Assembly: GCA_021202515.1 (NCBI GenBank)
Contig: JAJQCW010000072.1
Coordinates: 1 to 40,770, forward strand
Source: Clostridiales bacterium
GTDB lineage: Bacteria; Bacillota; Clostridia; Oscillospirales; Oscillospiraceae
Direction of reading: 5' to 3'
Length of the DNA stretch: 40,770 nucleotides
The position numbers and the translations under genes were made by a program. The notes beneath the pieces were generated by a model that saw only the letters and a list, made by a program, of their open reading frames with translations, had not been told where the DNA came from and searched no databases. How positions within the stretch are numbered: the stretch's first letter is position 1; every line of letters starts with the position of its first letter. Of the stretch, positions 14,736 through 22,378 are shown one piece after another.

Positions 14736-15845
14736 ATGGAAATTCATCTGACCACCCGCGCCGCGGCGGAGTACGACCGCCTCTCCTCCTGTGCCATGAC
14801 GCCGGAACTGGCGGCAGAATACCTGCGGGGCGACTGCATCGAGCTGCGGACCTTTGCCGAAACGCTGCGGGCGCAATACCCCCGCCCGGACCTCCGCTCC
14901 CGGCTGACCTCCTGCCTCCAGGCTTACGGGACCAACGTGGCCCCGGTCTCCGTCGCCCGGAAGGTGCAAAACTGGCTGGAGGGCAAGAACCAGCCCACCC
15001 GCCGGGAGGACGTGTTTCAAATTGCCTTCGCTCTGGGCCTGACGGAAAGTCAGGCCGGCCTGCTGCTGGGCCAGTGTACCGAGTATGGCATCCACTACCG
15101 GAACCCCAGGGATGTGATCTACGCCTGGTTCCTGCGCAGCGGCGGCGGCTATGAGGAGGCCCGCGCCTTTTGCCGGTCCCTGCCCCCTGCACCCCGGTTG
15201 AAGGAGTACCCGGAGGCGGACGGCGCTCCCATCACCAGGGAACTGCAAAGTGCCTTTCTCACCGCCCACACCCAGGATGAGCTGCGGCAGACCTACCTGG
15301 ACAACCTCGACAAGTTCGGCCAGCTCCACGTCCGGGCCTACCGCTACTTCGAGAAGTACATGAAGCAGCTCACCCACCCGGACAACGGCTGGGACGCCGC
15401 CAGGGAACAGGATTATTCCATCGAGAAGGTGATGGAGCAGTATCTCTCCCTCCACATGCCCTCCGGACGCAACCGGACCCGCTACAGCGCCACCCAAAAG
15501 CTGCTCAAGCGCAACTGGCCCAACGCCACCGCCCTGAAAAACATCCGCGCCCACCAGGAGGACGTGTCCCGGAAGCTGCTGCTGCTTCTGTACGTTATCA
15601 CGGGGAACGTGGTGGACGATGAATACAGCGAGCTGGACGAGGACTATCTCTCCCTCCAGGACCGGCTGGAGGACCACTGGTGGGTGCTCAACGCCATCCT
15701 CACCGACTGCGGTATGCCCACCCTGGACCCCCGCAACGCCACCGACTGGCTGGTGCTCTACTCCCTGACCGCCGGGGAGGACGAGTCCATGAGCGAGCGG
15801 ATGACCCAGGTCATTGACCATTTGTTCGCAGACGTGAAGGAGTAA
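14736..15845 (+). CDS. HTH-like protein of unknown function, neighbour of the Ser/Thr kinase
   Basis: 369 residues, cytoplasmic, no membrane span. Residues about 55-115 (VSVARKVQNWLEGKNQPTRR, EDVFQIAFALGLTESQAGLL) read as an XRE-like helix-turn-helix, and the rest is an all-helical domain I do not recognise. The ATG at 14736 is the first start outside the dispersed repeat. No good ribosome binding site precedes it (GGAA lies 13 bases upstream), so the start is uncertain. It is convergent with the transmembrane kinase at 16117 and shares a dispersed-repeat copy at its 5' side. It may be a regulator or substrate tied to that kinase; this is inference. Confidence 0.7.
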   Translation: MEIHLTTRAAAEYDRLSSCAMTPELAAEYLRGDCIELRTFAETLRAQYPRPDLRSRLTSCLQAYGTNVAPVSVARKVQNWLEGKNQPTRREDVFQIAFALGLTESQAGLLLGQCTEYGIHYRNPRDVIYAWFLRSGGGYEEARAFCRSLPPAPRLKEYPEADGAPITRELQSAFLTAHTQDELRQTYLDNLDKFGQLHVRAYRYFEKYMKQLTHPDNGWDAAREQDYSIEKVMEQYLSLHMPSGRNRTRYSATQKLLKRNWPNATALKNIRAHQEDVSRKLLLLLYVITGNVVDDEYSELDEDYLSLQDRLEDHWWVLNAILTDCGMPTLDPRNATDWLVLYSLTAGEDESMSERMTQVIDHLFADVKE

Positions 15846-15860
15846 ATCCGCGCAGCGGAT

Positions 15861-16062
15861 TTAGCCGTTAGCTTTGTGTCGTTGGTTTTTGAGGTGGTTC
15901 CCTGGAACCGACCCTAACAACTCTATTTGTAATCATTCCCATGTGCCTGTAGGGGCGGCCCGTGGCCGCCCTCAGGAACCGCCTGCTTACCCAGGGCGGC
16001 CAAGGGCCGCCCCTACACATACCTTCCGGAACCCCCCCACCGAGCTAACAGCTAACGGCTAA
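15861..16062. repeat. Palindromic MITE-like element, 202 bp
   Basis: The outer ends TTAGCCGTTAGCT (15861-15873) and AGCTAACGGCTAA (16050-16062) are perfect 13-bp inverted repeats. Inside is a second palindrome: GTAGGGGCGGCC.. near 15950 and ..GGCCGCCCCTAC near 16015, a motif of the type scattered in many clostridial genomes. The right edge has a degenerate 7-base tandem repeat (CTAACAG, CTAACGG, CTAACAG, CCAACAG). No gene lies inside, as expected for a nonautonomous mobile or REP-type element. Confidence 0.6.
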
Positions 16063-16076
16063 CAGCCAACAGCCGC

Positions 16077-16113
16077 AAAAAAACGACCTGCTCAAAGAGC
16101 AGGCCGTTTTTTT
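16077..16113. terminator. Bidirectional terminator between convergent genes
   Basis: AAAAAAACG-ACCTGCTC-AAA-GAGCAGGC-CGTTTTTTT. It has an A-run on one side and a T-run on the other, so it works for the HTH-like gene (plus) and the kinase (minus). Confidence 0.9.
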
Positions 16114-16116
16114 GCT

Positions 16117-19100
16117 TTACTCCGGGTCGTTGCCGGAATAGATGCCGTCGTCCCGAAGAACGTCGGTCAACGTGCCGCCGTCCAGGTAGAACGTACCCTG
16201 GTTGTTCAGGCTGCCGTAGATTTTCAGACCGTTATCGCTGTCCGGCGCGACATAGCCGTACAGGATGCCGTAGTTGTTCAACGTGCCGTTCAGGTTTAAG
16301 GTAATGACCGCATCCAGGTACATTATGCCGTAGTTGGTCACAGTGCCGTCCAGGGTGCATGTATAGAGCCAGTGGTCGCTGCGTTCGTAAAATGTGCCGT
16401 AGTTGGTCAGCGTGCTGTCCCCGCTCAGGGTGAGGTTGTCATACCCGTGGGTCATTGCGCTGCTATTGTCGATGGTCACGTTGCAGTTTTCAAGACCCAA
16501 ATCCTGCCAAACGTACATCTGGCTGTTTTCCAGCGTGACCTCCGCGTTGGCCAGGTAAAGTTCATCATAGGCCACAAGCAAACTGCTCTCCAGGGTCAGC
16601 GAGGCTTCAGACTCCAAATATCCGGTATACACCGTGCTGCCCTCCACGGTCACGCTGCCGAAGGTGCAGCCGCCATTGAGAGCCGCCACCGCGCCGTCCG
16701 AGACGGTGAGGCTGTCGGCATTGACCGCCCCATAGAGGTATGCGTCCTCGCCGGTCACGGTCAGGCTGCCCTCCACGGTCAAGGAGCAATTAAGGAGCAG
16801 CAGCTTGTTGACGGTCAGGTCGCCGGACACGGTGACGTCCTCGCCGTCCAAAACCACTCGGTCCACTTCGTCGTTGGCCAGGGCGCTCTCCAGCTCCTCC
16901 AGATTGGAGACCCATGTGAGCCCATCGCCCGTCTCGTTGACCAGGTACAACGCCTCAGAGATGTTTTCCGACAGTGGCAGCGCGTCCGGGACAGAGTAAG
17001 TGATGAGACCGCTGCCGACCAGTAAGCTGTCTGCTGCGGCATTGATCTGGCCGTTGTACGCATTGAGAATCCCCTCGTTTTGCAGGGTCGAGGAGGCTTC
17101 GGTCAGGTTGATGCTGCCGTAGTTGTACATGTAGTTGTAGTTCTCCAGGCTGGCGTCGGCCCCAATTTCAAGGGTACCCCAGTTGACAAAACTGCCGACG
17201 GAGGTGAGGGAGGCTTGCTCGCCATCCGCCATGTTCTGCCCCTCCAGCGTCCAGACGCCGAAGTTCATCAGATTGTTTTCCCGGAAGTAGAAGTCAACGT
17301 CCTCGCCCTCGCCGACGGCGTTGATCGTCCCCAGGTTGACCAGGTCGGTGCATTGCAGCGCACCCCCTCCGCGCAGGTTCATCTGGCCCACGTTGAGGAA
17401 CACGCTCCAGCTGCAACCGCTCAGTCTGCCGGTTATGGTTCCGTAGTTGACGATGACGCTGCCGCTCTCGCCGTCCTCCAGGGGCAGGTCACAGGTCATG
17501 GTTCCCCGGTTGACCAGTACCGTGTCGCGCAGGCCCCATGCGCCGTCCTCTGCGGCTGTCACCACTGCGCCCTCCTCGATGAGGACGGGCACCTGCGCAA
17601 CGAACCACTCGGTCACGGTGATCTCGCTGCCGCTGGTGACTTTCACGGCCTGGGTGCTGCCGTCCTCCAGGGCGGCTTGCAGCTCGTCCCAGGTGGTGAC
17701 GGGGGTGGCGTCGGCAAACAGCTCCTCCTCAGAGAGAACGATGTAAAGCATGTTGTCAGCTTTTATCTCGTCCCACGAATCGTTCCCGTACTCGTTGATG
17801 CTGGCCCCGTCCTCCAGGGTCAGGTCGTCCTCCTGCTCCACCCAGAGCTTCCAGGCGCTCAGGCTGCCGCCGTCCTTCACGGTGATGCTGCCGCCGTCCT
17901 TGGTTTGAATCAGGGCGATTTCAGCCTCAAGGCTGCCGCCGCTGGCGATCTCGACGCTGCCGCCCTCGCCCACGACCACGGCATGGCAGCTGAGCAGCCC
18001 CACACCTTCCTCAATGTATACGGTCTTGTTGATCTCCAGAATGCCGTTTTCGGTCTCCCAGGTGATGTTGCCCACCAAAGTAATAGTGGTGACGTTGTCG
18101 TTCTCCAGCGCCTCCTGGAAGCGAAACAGGCTGGCTACCGTGACCTCCGAGCCGACAAGTTCCGTCTCCTTGGCAGTGTCGCCGTCGGTATCATCAACGG
18201 TCCTGCTTACCGCCACCGTTTCAGAGGTGTCAGGAGTAGGGTCGGGAACAGTTTCACCATTCTTCGGCACAAGAGCGATGGCGGCAATGGCAACCACCAG
18301 CGCCGCGGCCACGACTGCCGCCGCGATGCGGCGCAGCTTGCCATTGTCCGGCTTGTGGGAAGGTCCTGCTTCTGTTTTCGGCTCCACCACCGGCACGGGG
18401 ACGGGGTCTGGCTCAGGCTCAGGTTCCGGCTCCACCGGACGATAAAGCCCGGCGTGCAGCTCTTCCACCGACTGATACCGGCGGCGGGGCTGAATGGCCA
18501 TGCCCCGGAGCAGGGCCTTTTGCTGGCCCGGCGTCAGGTCCACCCCCAGGTCCCGGGGCGGTATCAGCTCGTCCTCCAGAATGCGGTCCAGCGCCTGGGG
18601 CGGCACACGCCCGGTCAGGCAGTAGTAGATGGTGGCGGAGAGTGCGTATACATCGGTCCAGGGGCCTTGCCCCTTTTGCTGGTACTGCTCGATGGGGGCG
18701 TAGCCCTGTTTCAGAGCGATGGTCATGGTCTTGTTACGGGCGGACTCTCTGGCACAACCGAGGTCCAGCAGCCGGATGGTCCCCCGCTCCAACATCAGGT
18801 TGTCCGGGCTGATGTCCCGGTGGATCAGCCCCGCCTCGTGCAGGGCTGTCAGTGCGGAAAACAGCGGCTCGATGAGAGGCAGCAGCTCCCTGGCGGGGAT
18901 GCGCCCGCCCCGCTGCTCCACCAGCTCCAGAAAGTTGGTGCCCTCCACGTACTCCATGACGATATAGGCGGTGTTGTTGGCCTCGAAGAAGTCCCGCACC
19001 AGAACGATTTGGGGCTGTTTCTCCATCCTGGCCATGACGCGGGCCTCCCGCAGAAACCGGTTCAGGCCGTTGTTGTACTCTCTCGCGCCGCTCCCGGTCC

Positions 19101-19425
19101 GCACGAGGACCGCAAGGGAGTTGGACGAAAAGCGGGAGACCTGGTCCGCAGGGAAATACTCTTTGATGGCAACTTTCATCTCCAGGCGCAGGTCGCAGCC
19201 GATGTAGGTGATGCCGAAACCGCCCTCCCCCAGCACCCGGCCCACCAGGTAGCGCCCGGCCAAGACGGTGCCGGGAGGCAAGTGGTGGGGAGCTGGGGTG
19301 TAGGCCCCTTGGGTCAGCCCACAGTGGGGGCAAGTCTCGCCCGGTGCGACCCGGCTCATGCAGTAGAGGCAGAACCCCTCCCGGTTCATGCTTCCTCGTT
19401 CCGGTTCATAGCTGTCGTGAGACAC
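16117..19425 (-). CDS. Transmembrane Ser/Thr protein kinase with beta-helix-like ectodomain
   Basis: 1102 residues. An N-terminal zinc ribbon (Cys19, Cys22, Cys32, Cys35) is followed by a Hanks-type kinase (about 58-330): glycine loop GEGGFG (66-71), Lys88 in VAIKEYFP, catalytic HRDISPDN (Asp204, Asn209) and DLG at 221-223 in place of DFG. A Pro/Glu linker leads to one membrane helix (366-386), and about 715 residues lie outside. The ectodomain is made of short beta repeats (LVNLGTI, NYGTI, NNYGIL, TNYGTF, LTVEGSL) resembling a right-handed beta-helix; there are no PASTA repeats. The GTG at 19425 has AAAGGAGG 9 bases upstream; the ATG twelve codons later has a poorly spaced site. The ectodomain probably senses an envelope or environmental ligand. 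Confidence 0.85.
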   Translation of the reverse strand: MSHDSYEPERGSMNREGFCLYCMSRVAPGETCPHCGLTQGAYTPAPHHLPPGTVLAGRYLVGRVLGEGGFGITYIGCDLRLEMKVAIKEYFPADQVSRFSSNSLAVLVRTGSGAREYNNGLNRFLREARVMARMEKQPQIVLVRDFFEANNTAYIVMEYVEGTNFLELVEQRGGRIPARELLPLIEPLFSALTALHEAGLIHRDISPDNLMLERGTIRLLDLGCARESARNKTMTIALKQGYAPIEQYQQKGQGPWTDVYALSATIYYCLTGRVPPQALDRILEDELIPPRDLGVDLTPGQQKALLRGMAIQPRRRYQSVEELHAGLYRPVEPEPEPEPDPVPVPVVEPKTEAGPSHKPDNGKLRRIAAAVVAAALVVAIAAIALVPKNGETVPDPTPDTSETVAVSRTVDDTDGDTAKETELVGSEVTVASLFRFQEALENDNVTTITLVGNITWETENGILEINKTVYIEEGVGLLSCHAVVVGEGGSVEIASGGSLEAEIALIQTKDGGSITVKDGGSLSAWKLWVEQEDDLTLEDGASINEYGNDSWDEIKADNMLYIVLSEEELFADATPVTTWDELQAALEDGSTQAVKVTSGSEITVTEWFVAQVPVLIEEGAVVTAAEDGAWGLRDTVLVNRGTMTCDLPLEDGESGSVIVNYGTITGRLSGCSWSVFLNVGQMNLRGGGALQCTDLVNLGTINAVGEGEDVDFYFRENNLMNFGVWTLEGQNMADGEQASLTSVGSFVNWGTLEIGADASLENYNYMYNYGSINLTEASSTLQNEGILNAYNGQINAAADSLLVGSGLITYSVPDALPLSENISEALYLVNETGDGLTWVSNLEELESALANDEVDRVVLDGEDVTVSGDLTVNKLLLLNCSLTVEGSLTVTGEDAYLYGAVNADSLTVSDGAVAALNGGCTFGSVTVEGSTVYTGYLESEASLTLESSLLVAYDELYLANAEVTLENSQMYVWQDLGLENCNVTIDNSSAMTHGYDNLTLSGDSTLTNYGTFYERSDHWLYTCTLDGTVTNYGIMYLDAVITLNLNGTLNNYGILYGYVAPDSDNGLKIYGSLNNQGTFYLDGGTLTDVLRDDGIYSGNDPE

Positions 19426-19443
19426 AGGTGTTCGCCTCCTTTC

Positions 19444-19479
19444 CCGTCAAGCGGTACTTCTACCCTCAAGGGGCGCTTC
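19444..19479 (+). repeat. Dispersed repeat, copy C, abutting the kinase RBS
   Basis: CCGTCAAGCGGTACTTC (19444-19460), then a degenerate second unit CCCTCAAGGGGCGCTTC (19463-19479). It begins only a few bases from the kinase AAAGGAGG site, so it is transcribed as part of that gene's leader. Confidence 0.65.
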
Positions 19480-19620
19480 TGCTGCGCTCCCTGCGGCACT
19501 CCGTACCTGCCTGTCAGGGCAGCATGGACCGCCGGGTGTTGGCACCAGTATAGCACAGACCCCGCCCCGGCGACAGCAGATTTTGGGGTGATTCCCTCTT
19601 TTTTGCCCCATAAGATCCCC

Positions 19621-19666
19621 CTCCCCCGGCCCAGCGCTCACATCTGTGCGGCTCCAGCCGGGGGAG
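19621..19666. repeat. Long hairpin between the LacI and kinase genes
   Basis: CTCCCCCGGC (19621-19630) and GCCGGGGGAG (19657-19666) form a perfect 10-bp stem. Inside, CACA-TC-TGTG and AGC/GCT extend it into a rod. The 376 bases from 19426 to 19802 hold no gene; this hairpin, copy C and weak promoter text are all that is visible. Confidence 0.5.
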
Positions 19667-19802
19667 TTGTCTGTCCTGATTCCATTCATGGGGACAAGCG
19701 CCATCGCTGCCCGTGCAGGGGAGGATGGTTTGGGGCGGGGCCGCCGGAGGCAATTCCGGAGAGGGGCAGAACCCTCCAGGCGACCTGTGACACGTTTTAT
19801 TG

Positions 19803-20798
19803 TCAGGTGCTTTCCCGCTCCGCCAGCGAAGCCGAGAACACCAGCCGCTGGGGGCTGGGCTTTGCGTCGGACGGCGCTTCCACCGCGTCCATCAGCATAT
19901 TGGCCGCCTGCATCCCCATCTCGTGGGCGGGGAACTCCATGGCGGTCATGGTGGTCTCCAGCATGGCCCCCACGGAATGTCCGGTCAGACTGATGACGCG
20001 GACCTGCTCCGGGACCCGCCGCCCCCGCTCCTTCAGAGCGCGGATGGCCCCCAAGCCGTGGACATCCACCGCCGCCATAATGCCGTCCAGCTCCGGGCAC
20101 TCATCCAGCAGCTCCATGGTCCTCTGGTAGCCGTATTCAAAGCTGTTTTCCTGGGCAAAGGGGACTGTGCTGCACTCCTCCAAATGCAGCTCCTGCATGG
20201 CCCGCTGATAGCCGTACATCCGCTCCCGGTAGGGGCTGAGTTCGGCGGTCCCGTTGATGAGACCAATGTGCCTGCACCCCTTCCGCGCCAGATAGTACAC
20301 GGCCTCGTAGCCACAGCTCTGGTAATCGCCGATGACGCTGCTGATGCCGGACTCCTGACACCGGATCGCCTGGACGATGGGCAGACCACTGGCGTGGATG
20401 TCCCGAATGAGCCGACCATTTTTTCCCGTTCCGGTGACGATGAGGCCGTCGATAAAGCCGTTGCGCAGCCGGTTCAGGCGGTCCCGCTCCACCTGCGCGT
20501 CCTCTTCGGTGGTGCAGATCAGGGTGGCGTATCCCCGCTTTCCCGCCGCTTCCTCCACGCCCTGCACCACCTCGGCGAAAATGGTGAAGTTCAGCCGGGG
20601 CACCACCACGCCGATGGTGTGCCGCTTGCCCTGGCGCAGCCCCTGGGCCAGCACATTGGGCTGGTAGCTCAGTTCTTTCACCGCGGCGAGGATGCGCGCC
20701 TTTGTCTCCGGGTGGACGTAAGAGGTGTTGTTCAGCGCTCTGGATACGGTGCTGACATCCACACAGGCCAGCTTCGCCACGTCTTTCAGGGTTGCCAT
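19803..20798 (-). CDS. LacI-family transcriptional regulator
   Basis: 331 residues. The N-terminal LacI helix-turn-helix reads MATLKDVAKLACVDVSTVSR with hinge YQPNVLAQGLRQG, then a sugar-binding-protein-like effector domain. The ATG at 20798 has GGAGG 8 bases upstream; 21 extra in-frame residues upstream lack homology. It is divergent from the lyase and transporter genes. Two identical 19-bp sites lie in the divergent region, one 67 bases before its own ATG and one just after the lyase promoter, so it probably represses both itself and the lyase operon, with release by a sugar acid or related inducer (inference). Confidence 0.92.
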   Translation of the reverse strand: MATLKDVAKLACVDVSTVSRALNNTSYVHPETKARILAAVKELSYQPNVLAQGLRQGKRHTIGVVVPRLNFTIFAEVVQGVEEAAGKRGYATLICTTEEDAQVERDRLNRLRNGFIDGLIVTGTGKNGRLIRDIHASGLPIVQAIRCQESGISSVIGDYQSCGYEAVYYLARKGCRHIGLINGTAELSPYRERMYGYQRAMQELHLEECSTVPFAQENSFEYGYQRTMELLDECPELDGIMAAVDVHGLGAIRALKERGRRVPEQVRVISLTGHSVGAMLETTMTAMEFPAHEMGMQAANMLMDAVEAPSDAKPSPQRLVFSASLAEREST

Positions 20799-20865
20799 AT
20801 CGCTTTCCTCCGTTCTGCAATCGTTTTCCGTTCCGTATTGGTTTCCATTCTCTCTTCGCACGGAA

Positions 20866-20881
20866 ATGCAAACGATTGTAT
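20866..20881. promoter_or_regulatory. LacI-type operator, copy 1
   Basis: ATGCAAACGATTGTAT, an imperfect palindrome around a central CG (six of eight positions symmetric), typical for LacI/GalR proteins. A 19-base stretch including it is repeated exactly near 21084. It lies 68-83 bases upstream of the LacI ATG. Confidence 0.75.
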
Positions 20882-20954
20882 ATAGGTTATTATATCATGA
20901 CCCGGCGGTGGGCGCAAGGAAAGGAGCAGATTTGCAGTTCGTCATGTTGCATAA

Positions 20955-21030
20955 TTTTAAGGGCGCAAAACTGTGCAATTTTCACTTCTGTGCAACTTTT
21001 TGCGCGATGTATGCAAAAAATTGCAGGCCG
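20955..21030. promoter_or_regulatory. Cluster of TGCAA/TTGCA half-sites
   Basis: CTGTGCAATTTTCACTT near 20972 and CTGTGCAACTTTTTGCG near 20990 form a direct repeat, flanked by further GCA-rich half-sites (TTGCATAA, ATGCAAAAAATTGCA). They could bind the same LacI protein weakly or a second regulator. There is no gene here. Confidence 0.35.
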
Positions 21031-21041
21031 GTCCAAATCCG

Positions 21042-21071
21042 TTGACAAGTATAAAGGCCGCGTGGTATAAA
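21042..21071 (+). promoter_or_regulatory. Lyase promoter TTGACA-18-TATAAA
   Basis: TTGACA (21042-21047), an 18-base spacer and TATAAA (21066-21071). The start would be near 21078, placing operator copy 2 (21085-21100) just downstream, where a bound repressor would block RNA polymerase. Confidence 0.75.
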
Positions 21072-21084
21072 TAACTCAAGCCAA

Positions 21085-21100
21085 ATGCAAACGATTGTAT
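21085..21100. promoter_or_regulatory. LacI-type operator, copy 2
   Basis: The same 16 bases as copy 1, ATGCAAACGATTGTAT, just after the promoter start. Its similarity to a CcpA cre site is only partial, so the adjacent LacI regulator is the better candidate. Confidence 0.75.
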
Positions 21101-21200
21101 AGGCGAAATGCGAAAGAGATATGGGACGGCAGGCGCGCGATGCAGGATCATTCTTTTTCCGAAGCTAAACAATAATTTCACTAAAAAGGAGTTTATCATC

Positions 21201-22172
21201 ATGGCTAAGGTTAAGAATTTCAAGACTATCTTCCCCGCTGTTTCCGTTCCGCTGAACGACGACTATTCCATCAACGAGACCGAGTTCCGTGCCTACCTGC
21301 GCTGGATCAAGAGCTTCTACGGCCAGGGCATCGAGGGCCTGGTGGTCAACGGCCACACCGGTGAGATCACCGGCCTGACCCGTGCCGAGCGCAAGCGCGC
21401 CGTGGAGATCTGCGCCGAGGAGTGCGGCGACATCATGACCATCGTGTCCGGCGTCAACTGCGAGAACACCGCCGAGTCCATCGAGATGGCTGCCGAGGCC
21501 AAGGCCGCCGGCGCTGACGCCATCCTGCTGATGCCGCCCCACATGTGGCTGCGCTTCGGTATGCACCACGACGCTCCCTTTGAGTACGTGAAGGACGTGG
21601 CTGAGGGCGCCGACATCGACATCGTCATCCACCTCTATCCCGCCACCAGCAAGGCGTTCTACCCCGTGGAGACCCTGATTAAGATGTGCAAGGAGATCGA
21701 GCACGTGAAGTGCATCAAGATGGGCACCCGCGTGACCTCCATCTATGAGCACGACGTTCGCCTGCTGCGCCAGGAGTGCCCCGACATCTCCCTTATCACC
21801 TGCCACGACGAGACCCTCTGCGTCAGTTGGTTCCCCGGCATGGACGGCGCTCTGATCGGCTTCGCCGGCTGCGTGCCTGAGCTGATCTGCCCCGCCCGCG
21901 AGGTCTTTGCCCATCCCGAACAGCACACCCTGAAGGAAGCCCAGGATTGGTCCGACCGGATCTATCACATCTCCCAGGCCATCTATGGCGGCGGCCAGCC
22001 CTCCGGCGAGGCCCACGCCCGTCTGAAGGAGGCCCTGGTGCAGCGCGGCATCTTCAGCAGCGGCCTGATGCGTAAGCCCGTTCTCCCCCTGAACCAGGAG
22101 GAAAAGGACTGGATCGCTCTGGGCCTGGAGCGCAGCCAACTGCCCAAGGTCGATATGTCCCAGTTCCAGTAA
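21201..22172 (+). CDS. Dihydrodipicolinate synthase/N-acetylneuraminate lyase family protein
   Basis: 323 residues, a TIM-barrel class I aldolase. The Schiff-base Lys173 (CIKMGTRV), Tyr146 (HLYPATSK) and the carboxylate loop GHTGE (51-55) are visible; the first loop residue is His where true DapA has Thr (GTTGE). That, and its setting with a LacI regulator and transporter rather than lysine genes, suggest a catabolic lyase or dehydratase acting on a 2-keto-3-deoxy sugar acid or similar pyruvate-derived substrate. The substrate is not identified. ATG has AAGGAG 9 bases upstream. Confidence 0.85.
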   Translation: MAKVKNFKTIFPAVSVPLNDDYSINETEFRAYLRWIKSFYGQGIEGLVVNGHTGEITGLTRAERKRAVEICAEECGDIMTIVSGVNCENTAESIEMAAEAKAAGADAILLMPPHMWLRFGMHHDAPFEYVKDVAEGADIDIVIHLYPATSKAFYPVETLIKMCKEIEHVKCIKMGTRVTSIYEHDVRLLRQECPDISLITCHDETLCVSWFPGMDGALIGFAGCVPELICPAREVFAHPEQHTLKEAQDWSDRIYHISQAIYGGGQPSGEAHARLKEALVQRGIFSSGLMRKPVLPLNQEEKDWIALGLERSQLPKVDMSQFQ

Positions 22173-22184
22173 TCCAACCTTCTT

Positions 22185-22224
22185 CGCAAAGGGGCGCTGC
22201 GATAGCGCAGCGCCCCCTTTTGCG
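22185..22224 (+). terminator. Terminator between lyase and transporter genes
   Basis: CGCAAAGGGGCGCTGCG, ATAG loop, CGCAGCGCCCCCTTTTGCG. Strong stem ending in CTTTT. It lies inside the presumed operon, so the transporter depends on read-through or its own promoter and is probably less expressed than the lyase. Confidence 0.8.
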
Positions 22225-22378
22225 CTCATTTGCGGTCTATATCTGACTTTTTAAGCATGTAATCGCTACTGTTCGGTCTGCTCTCTGGCCTTTCTTCCCT
22301 GTCCGGTTCAGGTATCAGGGAATTGCGCCAAGCGACAGACACGAAACTGCGAAAATTCCAACATAAGGAGGCATTGTT

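Noticed and set aside
21085-21100. CcpA catabolite-response (cre) site
   Set aside because: Matches the cre consensus only in part. The exact duplicate and the neighbouring LacI gene make a dedicated operator more likely.
21201-22172. True dapA of lysine synthesis
   Set aside because: GHTGE in place of GTTGE, a LacI regulator and a transporter beside it, and no lysine gene nearby.
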